Shown here: piece by piece, positions 8,909 through 17,151 of the stretch
Numbering within the stretch: position 1 is the first letter of the stretch
Layout: every line of letters begins with the position of its first letter
Origin: Acidobacteriaceae bacterium
Lineage (GTDB): Bacteria > Acidobacteriota > Terriglobia > Terriglobales > Acidobacteriaceae
Assembly (NCBI GenBank): GCA_030040425.1
Contig: JASHTS010000038.1
Coordinates: 1-57,093 of the forward strand
Reading direction: 5' to 3'
DNA length: 57,093 nucleotides
Notes under the pieces: generated by a model
What the model was told of the DNA's origin: nothing
Seen by the model: only the letters and a program-made list of their open reading frames with translations
Databases searched by the model: none
Made by a program: the position numbers and the translations under genes

Positions 8909-9715
8909 TTATTTCTTCTCCTGCGCGGCCGCTCCCGATGCACCGGGCGCATCACCCACCACCTGCCCTTGTTTGATCTGCGGCGTCGCGGCTCCATTGT
9001 CGTTCTTCACCAGGATCGAAATTCTTCGATTCGATGGATCATAGGGATTGTTCTTCACACGCAGCATCTGGTCCGCATAGCCGCGCACCTGCGTCACCTG
9101 GTCCTGGCGCACGCCGTCCCGCTGCAGCAGCCGCCGCGCCGAGTTCGCGCGATCGGCCGAGAGCTCCCAATTCGAGTAATTGGCATTGGTCGAGTACTGC
9201 GCCGCGTCCGTGTGCCCCTCGATCAAAAGATTGTTGGGCAGCGTCTTGAGCTCGCCGGCCAGCAGCTCCAGCAGCTCCTGCCCGCTGTCGCTCAGCCGGG
9301 CGCTGCCGCTCTCATAAAAGGTGCCGTTCTTGGTTTCGAGCAGCTCGATGCGCAATCCCTCCGGCGTGATCGTGATCTCGATCTGCTTCGAAAGCTTCTG
9401 GAGCTCCTTCTTCGCGTTGATCTCCTTCTCCAGTTTTTCCTTCAGTTGCTTCAGGGCATCGTCGTTCTGGGTCACCTGCACGCCGTTGCCTGCCATCGTC
9501 GTTCCCAGCAGGTTCGCCGTTCCCTTGGGATCGTTGAAGTACCCGGCTACCGCCTTCTTCACCTTGTCGCTCTGGCTCATCAGCCACAACACGATGAACA
9601 GCGCCATCATCGCAGTTACAAAATCCGCATAGGCGACCTTCCACGCGCCGCCATGATGGCCGCCGTGCCCGCCTTTCTTCTTTACGATGACAATTGGCTG
9701 CGTCTTAGCTGGCAC
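8909..9715 (-). CDS. motB: Flagellar motor stator protein MotB
   Basis: A 268-residue protein with a short basic, His/Gly-rich cytoplasmic start (KKKGGHGGHHGG), one membrane helix carrying the proton-binding Asp31 (YADFVTAMMALFIVLWLMS), a coiled linker (about 80-110), and an OmpA/MotB peptidoglycan-binding domain (about 125-245, LLIEGHTDAAQY and NRRISILV). It forms the stator with MotA and anchors it to the cell wall. It is 63 bases behind motA on the same strand, with octamer array O2 in the gap. The tail is Ala/Gly-rich and low in complexity. Confidence 0.95.
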   Translation of the reverse strand: MPAKTQPIVIVKKKGGHGGHHGGAWKVAYADFVTAMMALFIVLWLMSQSDKVKKAVAGYFNDPKGTANLLGTTMAGNGVQVTQNDDALKQLKEKLEKEINAKKELQKLSKQIEITITPEGLRIELLETKNGTFYESGSARLSDSGQELLELLAGELKTLPNNLLIEGHTDAAQYSTNANYSNWELSADRANSARRLLQRDGVRQDQVTQVRGYADQMLRVKNNPYDPSNRRISILVKNDNGAATPQIKQGQVVGDAPGASGAAAQEKK

Positions 9716-9745
9716 GTGCCCGCTCTCTCTCTTCCACAGCGATCT

Positions 9746-9777
9746 TGCCCGCCGGCTCGCTGGCTCGCTGATTCACG
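9746..9777. repeat. Octamer array O2 in the motA-motB spacer
   Basis: TGCCCGCC, GGCTCGCT, GGCTCGCT, GATTCACG; one further unit upstream is unclear. It ends one base before the motA stop codon (9779-9781). Confidence 0.6.
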
Positions 9778-9778
9778 C

Positions 9779-10654
9779 TCACGCCGCAGCCGCGGCCGCC
9801 GGCGCGTGGCCCTTGCAGTTCTTCTCCATCTCGTCGAAGCTGGGCCGCGCGTAGGCGGGAATGGCGCGCCTGCCCATCTCGATGGCAATCAGCGGCGCCG
9901 CGCCCTTCAGAAACGCCAGCAGCAGCACGCGCAGCACGTGCAGATATTCGTTGTGCTCATCGGCAGCCTTGCGCATGTTTGAGCTCAGCGGACCCACGAC
10001 GCCATAACAAAGCAAAATGCCCAGAAAAGTGCCCACCAGCGCCGCCGCTACGTGTTTGCCGATCTCTTCCGGCGGACCGCCCAGCGAGCCCATGGTGATC
10101 ACCACGCCGAGCACCGCCGCCACAATGCCCAGCCCGGGCAACGAGTCGGCAACGGTGGTCAGCGCATCCACCGGCTGAACGGCCGCGTGATGATGCACTT
10201 CCATATCGAGCTCCATCATCTGGTCCATGTCGAACGGTTCCACGCCGCCCGTGATTGCGGTGCGCAGCGTGTCGCAGACGAACTCGAGCGCATGATGATC
10301 GCCGAGAAACTCCGGATACTTCTTGAAAATCGCACTTTCCGCCGGCTTCTCCACGTCCATCTCTACCGCCAGCAGGCCCTCCTTGCGCACCTTGTTCAGG
10401 AACTCGTACATCATCCTGAGAGCGCTCAGGTAGCGCTCCTTGGTGAACGGCGAGCCTTTCAGTGTGCCCAGCACGCCGGCCAGAATTGCTTTCAGGATGC
10501 GCAGGGGATTGGCCACCAGCAGCGTGCCCGTCGCCGCGCCGGCAATAATGAGCAGTTCCGCCGGCTGCGCCAGCACCGCGAGGTGGCCCTTTTCCATCAG
10601 AAAGCCGCCGATCACGGCCCCAAACACAGCCAGGATCCCTAGGATGGCAAACAT
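9779..10654 (-). CDS. motA: Flagellar motor stator protein MotA
   Basis: A 291-residue MotA with four membrane helices (ILGILAVFGAVIGGFLMEKG, PAELLIIAGAATGTLLVA, and two after residue 165) and a large cytoplasmic loop. The conserved PGLGIVAAVLGVVITMG and Pro-containing VVGPLSSNM segments are present. MotA and MotB together form the ion channel that drives the flagellum. The ATG at 10654 is chosen for the GGGAGGGGGG just upstream; an upstream ATG at 10675 is less likely. The start lies 16 bases inside the end of the PAS-GGDEF gene, so translation is probably coupled. No other flagellar gene is in the window. Confidence 0.95.
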   Translation of the reverse strand: MFAILGILAVFGAVIGGFLMEKGHLAVLAQPAELLIIAGAATGTLLVANPLRILKAILAGVLGTLKGSPFTKERYLSALRMMYEFLNKVRKEGLLAVEMDVEKPAESAIFKKYPEFLGDHHALEFVCDTLRTAITGGVEPFDMDQMMELDMEVHHHAAVQPVDALTTVADSLPGLGIVAAVLGVVITMGSLGGPPEEIGKHVAAALVGTFLGILLCYGVVGPLSSNMRKAADEHNEYLHVLRVLLLAFLKGAAPLIAIEMGRRAIPAYARPSFDEMEKNCKGHAPAAAAAA

Positions 10655-11520
10655 CCCTGCCCCCCTCCCGCGCACGTAATGCGGTTCCCGCCCTCGCGCA
10701 AGCTGGCAATCAAGGCTTTGCGCGCGCGTTCAAGCAACGGCGCCAATTCCGTGTCGCGCCCGCTTTCCGCCTGTGCTGCGCCGATGCTTACCGTCAGGGT
10801 CACGCGGTCGCCCCACCAGCGGAAATCCGCCGTCCGTGCAAGTCCCGCGAGCGTTTGCGCATGCGCGGCGAGCATCTCGGCGGTTCGCTCGCGCGCAATC
10901 ACCAGGAATTCGTCCTCGCCCCAGCGACCGATCTCTTCAGCCGGCCGCAGTCCCGTTCGCAGCGCCCGCTCCACTTTGGCCAGCATCGCCGTGCACGCTG
11001 CCGCGCCATGCGTCCGGCGCAACCCTTCCGCCTGGTCCACCGTGATCCACAACACACCGAACGGCAATCCACCGCGCAGAAAATCGTCGAACTCGCTGTT
11101 CATGCGGTCGTCCAGTTCGGCCTGGCTCACTGCCGTCTCCGCGCCTTCGCCGGCTTCGCCGAATGGCAGTGCATCCAGCCCTTCGGCGGGATGAAACATC
11201 GCCGCCATGCCAATGCGCTCGCCCAGTCCGTCGCGCAGCACCAGCGATCGCGCCATCACCGGCACTTCGTGGCCCAGCTTGTGCCGGACCCGCACCACCG
11301 CGCCCGCGGGCCTCCGCATCTCCATGAATCGCGGCCTTGCAATCAGCAGCGCCTCCAGTATCCCCGGAATCGGCCGCCGCAAGATCTCCATGCTCGCGTA
11401 ACCGGTAATCGCCTCAGCCGCATGGTTCCAAAGAACCACTTCTCCCGCCGCGCCAAAAACTGCCACTCCGTCGGGCAGTGTGTCCAGCGCCGATTCCAGA
11501 AGTTCCATGCGATCGCTCAT
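10639..11520 (-). CDS. PAS-GGDEF protein, degenerate diguanylate cyclase
   Basis: A 293-residue protein: PAS sensor domain (about 5-110, LPDGVAVFGAAGEVVLWNHA) followed by a GGDEF domain (about 140-280). The signature loop reads GEDEF in GRWGEDEFLVIA, so the second Gly is Glu. Canonical active enzymes carry GG(D/E)EF, so synthesis of c-di-GMP is uncertain; it could act as an allosteric or GTP-binding regulator. It is the first gene of a motA-motB operon, overlaps motA by 16 bases, and stands behind a sigma-28-like promoter at 11608-11634. A role in setting motor output is inferred from this context. Confidence 0.88.
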   Translation of the reverse strand: MSDRMELLESALDTLPDGVAVFGAAGEVVLWNHAAEAITGYASMEILRRPIPGILEALLIARPRFMEMRRPAGAVVRVRHKLGHEVPVMARSLVLRDGLGERIGMAAMFHPAEGLDALPFGEAGEGAETAVSQAELDDRMNSEFDDFLRGGLPFGVLWITVDQAEGLRRTHGAAACTAMLAKVERALRTGLRPAEEIGRWGEDEFLVIARERTAEMLAAHAQTLAGLARTADFRWWGDRVTLTVSIGAAQAESGRDTELAPLLERARKALIASLREGGNRITCAGGGQGCLPS

Positions 11521-11607
11521 CCCGTCGATCCAACTCCATTCCTGCAGACTCGCCGTCTTTGCATGGCTGGGCGCAGGCGCACCCGACCGGCACGTCCCTC
11601 AACCGGT

Positions 11608-11634
11608 TTATCGGCAAAAAGAAGCGCGCCTTCA
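11608..11634 (-). promoter_or_regulatory. Sigma-28 (FliA)-like promoter for PAS-GGDEF-motAB
   Basis: On the minus strand: TGAAGGCG (11634-11627), an 11-base spacer, then GCCGATAA (11615-11608). The -10 matches the FliA consensus GCCGATAA exactly; the -35 matches TAAAG in four of five positions with the usual spacing. The predicted start near 11600 leaves an 80-base leader before the ATG at 11520. Confidence 0.65.
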
Positions 11635-11704
11635 TTGGATGAAGGCAGGAATGAGAAAATTCACATGGGAATTTACAGAGGCAACCGTCCCAGTTGCGCT
11701 GCCC

Positions 11705-12514
11705 TTACTGGCCTCCCACCCGCTCCGGCGCCAGGTGCCGGTTGTCCAGGTGCAGCCGTGCAATCCATCCGCTGCGCTTGGCATGAAGAAACGGCGAGAG
11801 AAACTCCAGGCTTATGTTGCCGGCCAGGTAATCGAGCACCCCGTAGTTGCCCATCCGGAACGCATCCTTGGCGCCGTAGCGCCGCGGATACCACCCGTAT
11901 ACACTCACGGTCGAAGCGACGTACGGCGCCACGATCGCCGGTATGGCGATCGCCATGTGCCCGTCCGCTCCCCGATGCGCCAGCGCGGTCCACACCACCG
12001 CGTGCTTGACCCGCGGCCACATTCCCCGGCACGCGCAGCGGTAATACAGCGTGTCCTCGTGAAGCGCCTCGGCAAGCGAAAAGCGCGTGGAGATGTTCAC
12101 CGCCGAGTTTCCGAAGTCCGACGCGTAGCGCTGGCCGTAACCAGGCCAACCCTCCCGCCACTCCGGCGGCGTGCGCGTCGCCTGGTGCAGCCCCGCCACC
12201 AGCGGCGTCCACATCAACGGATAAGGACCGAACGCTTCAAGCAAATAATTGTTCCGCTTCTGCTGCTGCGAGGGCTCCCGGTATACAGGCTCGACCGGCT
12301 GCGTCTTCACCGCCGGATCGCCGGTTGCCGCCTGGCTCTGCGCGCCCGCTCCGCACGAAAGCATCGCCAGCGCCGCACAGCCTGCGACCGCCTTTACCCT
12401 CCACGCTGCCCGCAAAATCCGCACCCGCCTCTTAAGCTTCAGATGCGGATTGTACGCAATGTGCGATGGCGATACATTAGAGGCCACAAAGTACGTCAAT
12501 ACCGCAATGCCCAT
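11705..12514 (-). CDS. Secreted protein of unknown function
   Basis: About 269 residues from the ATG at 12514. A signal-like stretch (VKAVAGCAALAMLSCGAGAQ) lies about 35 residues in, preceded by a long basic region (LKLKRRVRILRAAWRVK). A GTG near 12427 may therefore be the true start. The mature part has conserved-looking blocks (EAFGPYPLMWTPLVAG, WPGYGQRYASDFGNSAVN, YGWYPRRYGAKDAFR) and several short hydrophobic stretches (AIAIPAIVAPYVASTVSVYG). This pattern recalls acidobacterial hypothetical proteins, but I recognise no domain. It is transcribed alone and divergently from the receiver gene. Confidence 0.7.
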   Translation of the reverse strand: MGIAVLTYFVASNVSPSHIAYNPHLKLKRRVRILRAAWRVKAVAGCAALAMLSCGAGAQSQAATGDPAVKTQPVEPVYREPSQQQKRNNYLLEAFGPYPLMWTPLVAGLHQATRTPPEWREGWPGYGQRYASDFGNSAVNISTRFSLAEALHEDTLYYRCACRGMWPRVKHAVVWTALAHRGADGHMAIAIPAIVAPYVASTVSVYGWYPRRYGAKDAFRMGNYGVLDYLAGNISLEFLSPFLHAKRSGWIARLHLDNRHLAPERVGGQ

Positions 12515-12623
12515 GACTATTTTTCGCGTCTTTGTAATTTCGTTGTAGAGAATGAGTAGATGTGCTGCCCCGAAACGCACACATTCCCCACATTCCCCAG
12601 ATTCGCCGCATTGGAGGTAAATC

Positions 12624-13067
12624 GTGACGGAGAAAATCCTCGTCGTTGAGAGCGATCTTGCCGCCGGGCTCGAGCTGGTCATGGAGATCGAGCGGCTTGG
12701 CTATGAGGCGGTCGGTCTTACCGACCGCGCTGAAGAAGCCTTGGAAATCGCGTACCTCCTGGAGCCGGAACTTGCTTTAATCGAGATTGAACTTTCCGGA
12801 ACCCTGGATGGCATTCATACTGCGCGCCTGCTGCGGCGAGCTTCTCAGATCCCGACCATCTTCCTTACCGCGGAGATGGATCCGCCCAGGTTCGCGCGCG
12901 CCGAAGAGGCATTTCCAATGGGCTATCTGAGCAAGCCTCCTAAGAGAGAAGAGCTGAAGGCTGTCATCGAATTCGCACTGCGCCACACGCAAGAGAGACG
13001 AGAGAACCGAAAGAGACAAAGAAATCGGAGAATTCTCGTGGAGAGAGGCGAAGAAGTGACTGCTTGA
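12624..13067 (+). CDS. Stand-alone receiver-domain protein lacking the phosphoacceptor Asp
   Basis: A 147-residue CheY-like receiver starting at a GTG with GGAGG 6 bases upstream. The fold signature is clear: VVESD at the end of beta1, Thr82 in FLTAE, and the conserved Lys104 in YLSKPP. The beta3 phosphorylation site, normally Asp in L(M/V)D, is Glu54 (ALIEIEL). Asp-to-Glu at this site often mimics the phosphorylated state or marks a pseudo-receiver. The last 25 residues are very basic (RRENRKRQRNRR). There is no output domain and no neighbouring histidine kinase, so it may act by protein binding. The function is unknown. Confidence 0.85.
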   Translation: MTEKILVVESDLAAGLELVMEIERLGYEAVGLTDRAEEALEIAYLLEPELALIEIELSGTLDGIHTARLLRRASQIPTIFLTAEMDPPRFARAEEAFPMGYLSKPPKREELKAVIEFALRHTQERRENRKRQRNRRILVERGEEVTA

Positions 13068-13241
13068 GCTGTGGGACCCGGCCCTCCGATTGCGCCTGCG
13101 CCTGCGGCGAGCGGCGCGCGGCGATCGCCGCCGGCCACGCCTTCCTTCATCAGGTTGGTGTTGCCGGGCCGGCAAAGCAAATCGCTTGCGCGTATGGGGA
13201 CGAAGCGTTCCAGGACTGCCTGCAGCGCTAGTATAGGGTGT

Positions 13242-14600
13242 ATGCCGCTGGAAACCCCATTCCACCTCATGGCCAAGCCCACCGGACCGATTTGTAATCT
13301 CGACTGCAAGTACTGCTTTTACCTCGAGAAAGAGAATCTCTATCCGGGAACAGGCAAGTGGGCCATGACCGATGAGGTTCTTGAAAATTACATCCGCCAA
13401 TATATCGAGACAAATCCGACGAATTCGGTGGAATTCGTGTGGCAGGGCGGCGAGCCGACCTTGCTCGGCGTCCCTTTTTTCCGCAACGTAGTTACGCTCC
13501 AGCAGAAGCATTCGCGCGGCAAGGCGATTCGCAATGCACTTCAGACAAACGGGATTCTGCTCAACGATGAATGGGGAAGATTTCTGCGCGAGAACAGTTT
13601 TCTTGTCGGCATTTCCATCGACGGACCTCGCGAGCTTCACGACTTCTACCGCGTAGACAAGGGCGGCGCACCCACGTTCGATCGCGTCATGCGCGGTATC
13701 TCCAAGCTCAAAGAACATGAGGTCGAATTCAACACGCTCACGGTAGTGAACCGCAAAAACTCGGCCTATCCGCTCGAGGTATACAACTTTCTCAAGCAGA
13801 TCGGGAGCGGTTTCATGCAGTTCATCCCCATCGTGGAGCGCCGGACGAGCGCCTCCACGCCGGAAGGCCTCGTGCTCATTCAGCCTTCGTTCCATGGCCC
13901 GGCCGAGGTCACTGACTGGTCAGTCGAGCCGCTCGCCTATGGTCGGTTCCTCGCGCGCATCTTTGACCAGTGGGTGAGAGAAGATGTGGGCCGCTACTTC
14001 GTGCAGCATTTTGATGTGGCGCTCGAGAACTGGCTGGGCATGGATGCAAGTCTCTGTGTTTTTCGCAGGAACTGCGGATCCGCTCTGGCGCTCGAGCATA
14101 CAGGGGATCTCTACTCCTGCGACCACTTCGTTTATCCGGAGTATAAATTGGGGAACATCTTGCAACAGAAAATGGCAGAGATGGTGGCCTCGCCTCAGCA
14201 GTTGCAATTCGGCCATGACAAATCCGCTACTCTGCCGCGGATGTGCCGGCAATGCAATGTGCGCTTCGCCTGCCACGGGGAATGTCCCAAACATCGCTTC
14301 CTCAAGACCCCGGACGGGGAGCCGGGACTGAATTACCTCTGTGCCGGATACAAATATTTTTTCGAGCACATTGATCCATTCATGCAGTTCATGGCGGAAG
14401 AATTGAGTGCGGGCCGGCCTCCGGCGAATATCATGAGGCTTCTGGGAACATCGGGGGAACAGCGGAACTCTTTCAACACCGGCAGAGATCGCGATGAGAT
14501 CGACTCGCGCGCGCAAGGAAAGAGGAAGAAGGCGAAAGGTGCTCCGGGACGCCACGGCGATCCGGCATCCGGCCAAAAACCATGCGGCACAGGCTCCTGA
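13242..14600 (+). CDS. Anaerobic sulfatase-maturing radical SAM enzyme (anSME)
   Basis: A 452-residue radical SAM/SPASM protein. The radical SAM cluster motif CX3CX2C is Cys18, Cys22 and Cys25 (CNLDCKYCFY). The C-terminal SPASM region has the expected cysteines (FRRNCGSA, DLYSCDHF, MCRQCNVRFACHGECPKHR, YLCAGY) for two more Fe-S clusters. It oxidises a Cys or Ser in a sulfatase to formylglycine. The next gene is a sulfatase with a Cys-type site, its likely substrate, and the two reading frames lie about 80 bases apart. The ATG at 13242 begins the family's usual N-terminus (MPLETPFHLMAKPTGP); upstream in-frame sequence is low-complexity. The Lys/Arg-rich tail after about residue 400 is unusual. 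Confidence 0.95.
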   Translation: MPLETPFHLMAKPTGPICNLDCKYCFYLEKENLYPGTGKWAMTDEVLENYIRQYIETNPTNSVEFVWQGGEPTLLGVPFFRNVVTLQQKHSRGKAIRNALQTNGILLNDEWGRFLRENSFLVGISIDGPRELHDFYRVDKGGAPTFDRVMRGISKLKEHEVEFNTLTVVNRKNSAYPLEVYNFLKQIGSGFMQFIPIVERRTSASTPEGLVLIQPSFHGPAEVTDWSVEPLAYGRFLARIFDQWVREDVGRYFVQHFDVALENWLGMDASLCVFRRNCGSALALEHTGDLYSCDHFVYPEYKLGNILQQKMAEMVASPQQLQFGHDKSATLPRMCRQCNVRFACHGECPKHRFLKTPDGEPGLNYLCAGYKYFFEHIDPFMQFMAEELSAGRPPANIMRLLGTSGEQRNSFNTGRDRDEIDSRAQGKRKKAKGAPGRHGDPASGQKPCGTGS

Positions 14601-14682
14601 ACCTTTGAGAGAACTGCGGGATAGTGCGCGCGGAGTCTCTCACAAGCACGCCCAATACATTTTGCATTCTGGAGAATTCAAC

Positions 14683-16188
14683 ATGTCCCGCGGCAAAAGG
14701 TTCAACCAGGACACGGCGAACGATCGAGTTGCAGAGAGAGCGAGCGCGGAAAAGACGCGCCGGGAATTTCTGCAAGGCTCGCTTGCCGTGACCAGCACGT
14801 TGCTGGCCCCACAGCTCGCGAGCACGAAAGCATGGGCAGAAACTGCGCCCCGGCGGCCGAACTTCGTTTTCTTTCTGGGCGAGGGTCAGCGCTACGATGC
14901 TCTCTCCATCGCCGGCCATCCGTTTTTGAAAACGCCGAACCAGGACCGCATCGGGCGTGAAGGCATCCGCTTTCGCAACGCCTTCTGCACAAATGCGCTC
15001 TGCGCGCCGGCCCGCGCCGCGTTGCTCACCGGCATGTATTCGCGATCGACAGGAGCGCTCTCCAACCAGGATTTGGATCGGCCGCTGCCTTCCGATATCC
15101 CGCTGTTTACCGACCTGCTTCGCCAGGCAGGGTATGCTGTTGCGATCGTGGGAAAGGTACACGCGCAAAACGGAGTGGAAGAACGAGATTGGGACTACTA
15201 CTTCGGCCACAACGATCCCAGTAACAACTATGTCGATCCACTCTTCAAGGAGGGGCGAAAGGGCAAAATCGGTCCGGAAATACAATATCGCAATGTCTAT
15301 CCCGACGATCTTGCCGTCGACCGCGCGCTCGCCTGGCTGGAAGAAGACCGCGGCGGCAGGCCTTTCTGCCTGCTGGTGTGGTTTGTTGCGCCGCATGAAC
15401 CGTTCTTTCGTCCGCGGCGGCATCTCGATCTCTTCAGCGAAACCGTTATTCCCAAACCTGCGACCTTCGACGACGATCTCAAGGGCTATCCCGGAAAGCC
15501 CAGGTGCTTTGTTAACGCCGAGAACAAGCTGGGCACCACGATGCCGCATCCCGCCTGTGGCTCGCTCGATGGTGTTGCCAAGAATTACTACGCCGGCCTG
15601 GTGGCGACGGACGAAAATGTCGGACGCATTCTCGAATATCTCGAAAAGAAAAACATCCTTGAGGACACCGTTCTCATTCATGGATCCGATCACGGATATT
15701 TCCTGGGAGAGTGGAGGCTGTTCGACAAGCGCCTGATGCACGAACCTTCGATTCGCGTTCCGCTCATGATCCGCTATCCGAAACGCATTCCCGCCGGCAC
15801 CATTCGCGACGAGATGATCTTGGATGTGGACATCGCATCGACAATTCTCGATCTCGCCGGTGTTCCCCGCCCGCCGCAAATGCAGGGGAAGAGCGTACTG
15901 CCTTTGGCAAATTCGGCCGACTCGAGTTTTCGTCCGGCATGGTATTACGAATATTACGAATGGCCCAATCCTGAAGCTGTGCGGCCGCACCGTGGAATCC
16001 GCACGGAGCAATACAAATTGATTCATTACGTGATGGAGCCGCAGGAATTCGAATTGTACGACTTAATCCGCGATCCGGGAGAAACCCGGAATCTCTATGG
16101 CAGACCTGAATACATGCGCGTGCAGCAGAGCTTATTGGAACGGCTCGAGGCATTGAGGGAGAAAATTCCAGAGAGGGCGGCCTTGTAA
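14683..16188 (+). CDS. Tat-exported sulfatase (Cys-type)
   Basis: A 501-residue sulfatase of the alkaline-phosphatase superfamily. The N-terminus holds a twin-arginine signal (KTRREFLQGSLAVTSTLL, Arg26-Arg27), so it is exported folded, after maturation in the cytoplasm. The maturation motif is Cys107-Ala-Pro-Ala-Arg111, followed by ALLTG. C-terminal metal ligands are in HGSDHG. The first metal-ligand pair, usually Asp-Asp, reads GEGQR (66-70), so Glu replaces the first Asp and Gly the second; I recall related sulfatases with this GEG form. The ATG at 14683 has GGAGA upstream. It follows anSME directly. The substrate is unknown; a sulfated glycan or small ester is likely. Confidence 0.93.
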   Translation: MSRGKRFNQDTANDRVAERASAEKTRREFLQGSLAVTSTLLAPQLASTKAWAETAPRRPNFVFFLGEGQRYDALSIAGHPFLKTPNQDRIGREGIRFRNAFCTNALCAPARAALLTGMYSRSTGALSNQDLDRPLPSDIPLFTDLLRQAGYAVAIVGKVHAQNGVEERDWDYYFGHNDPSNNYVDPLFKEGRKGKIGPEIQYRNVYPDDLAVDRALAWLEEDRGGRPFCLLVWFVAPHEPFFRPRRHLDLFSETVIPKPATFDDDLKGYPGKPRCFVNAENKLGTTMPHPACGSLDGVAKNYYAGLVATDENVGRILEYLEKKNILEDTVLIHGSDHGYFLGEWRLFDKRLMHEPSIRVPLMIRYPKRIPAGTIRDEMILDVDIASTILDLAGVPRPPQMQGKSVLPLANSADSSFRPAWYYEYYEWPNPEAVRPHRGIRTEQYKLIHYVMEPQEFELYDLIRDPGETRNLYGRPEYMRVQQSLLERLEALREKIPERAAL

Positions 16189-16342
16189 GCCACGCCTCGC
16201 GAAGTTTTTCACGAAAGCCTGAACGTAGTCAGGACCTTTTCCCGAGCCTCCTCAATCGCGAAAACCTCTGATCCCTTGCGCAACCGCCTTTCCCCATGCA
16301 TCATGGATTGCAAATCATCTTTCTGTTCAACCTGGAGCTGAA

Positions 16343-17038
16343 ATGCCAATCCCTACTCTGAAGTCGACTGCTGCTCATGCCGAGACCTTTGCCGGAGTCA
16401 CCTACCATATCGAGGGCGAACTCGTGCCCGTGCTTCATCTCGAACTCGGCGGCATGCCCGTCTACTTCGAGCATTACATTCTTCTCTGGAAGGACCTTTA
16501 TATTCGGATCGGCATCAGGCCTTTGAAGGGCGCCCTCAAGCGGGTCCTTTCGGGAATGCCCGTCTTCCTCACCGAGGCCAGCGGTCCCGGCCAGATCGGC
16601 TTCAGCCGCGACGGCGCCGGCCACATCTTCGCCATGCATCTCAATCGCGGTGAAGGGCTCGACATGCGCGAACATCAATTCCTCGCCGCTACGGGCAGTG
16701 TCGATTATTCCTTTTCACGCGTCAAAGGCGTGTCCAACATGCTTCTGGGCGGCACCGGATTCTTTATCGACCATTTCCATGCCACCGATGGCGACGGCAT
16801 CGTGTGGGTGCACGGTTACGGCAACGTGTTTGAGGTCGCGCTGGGCGCCGGAGAGCAAATCGATATTGAACCGGGCGGCTGGGTGTACAAAGACTCGACA
16901 GTGCAGATGGAAACGCAGTTCCAGAAGCTGACAACGGGATTGTTTGCAAGCGCCGGCAACCTGGTATGGAACCGCTTCACCGGCCCGGGACGCGTGGGAA
17001 TCCAGTCGATGTACATGCACATGCCGACCGCAGAGTAA
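16343..17038 (+). CDS. AIM24 family protein (DUF124)
   Basis: A 231-residue all-beta protein with the Gly-rich repeated turns of the AIM24/DUF124 family (SGPGQIGFSRDGAGHIFAM, LGGTGFFIDHFHA, EPGGWVYKDSTV). The bacterial members are of unknown function. There is no signal peptide, and GGAG lies 7 bases before the ATG. It follows the sulfatase by 154 bases on the same strand, but a functional link is not evident. Confidence 0.88.
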   Translation: MPIPTLKSTAAHAETFAGVTYHIEGELVPVLHLELGGMPVYFEHYILLWKDLYIRIGIRPLKGALKRVLSGMPVFLTEASGPGQIGFSRDGAGHIFAMHLNRGEGLDMREHQFLAATGSVDYSFSRVKGVSNMLLGGTGFFIDHFHATDGDGIVWVHGYGNVFEVALGAGEQIDIEPGGWVYKDSTVQMETQFQKLTTGLFASAGNLVWNRFTGPGRVGIQSMYMHMPTAE

Positions 17039-17151
17039 ATCGCGGAATCAGATAAGAGTGCGCATTTCGCTAACAGCATCGCTGATGGAAATTGAGACGT
17101 CGCGGGACTCGGAAGCTTCTGCCGGTCGACGCCTGAACTGACAAGACGATT

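Noticed and set aside
13117..13135. Strong palindrome CGGCGATCGCCG between the receiver gene and anSME
   Set aside because: It has no T-run, and the sequence is GC-rich low-complexity spacer; it may be chance.
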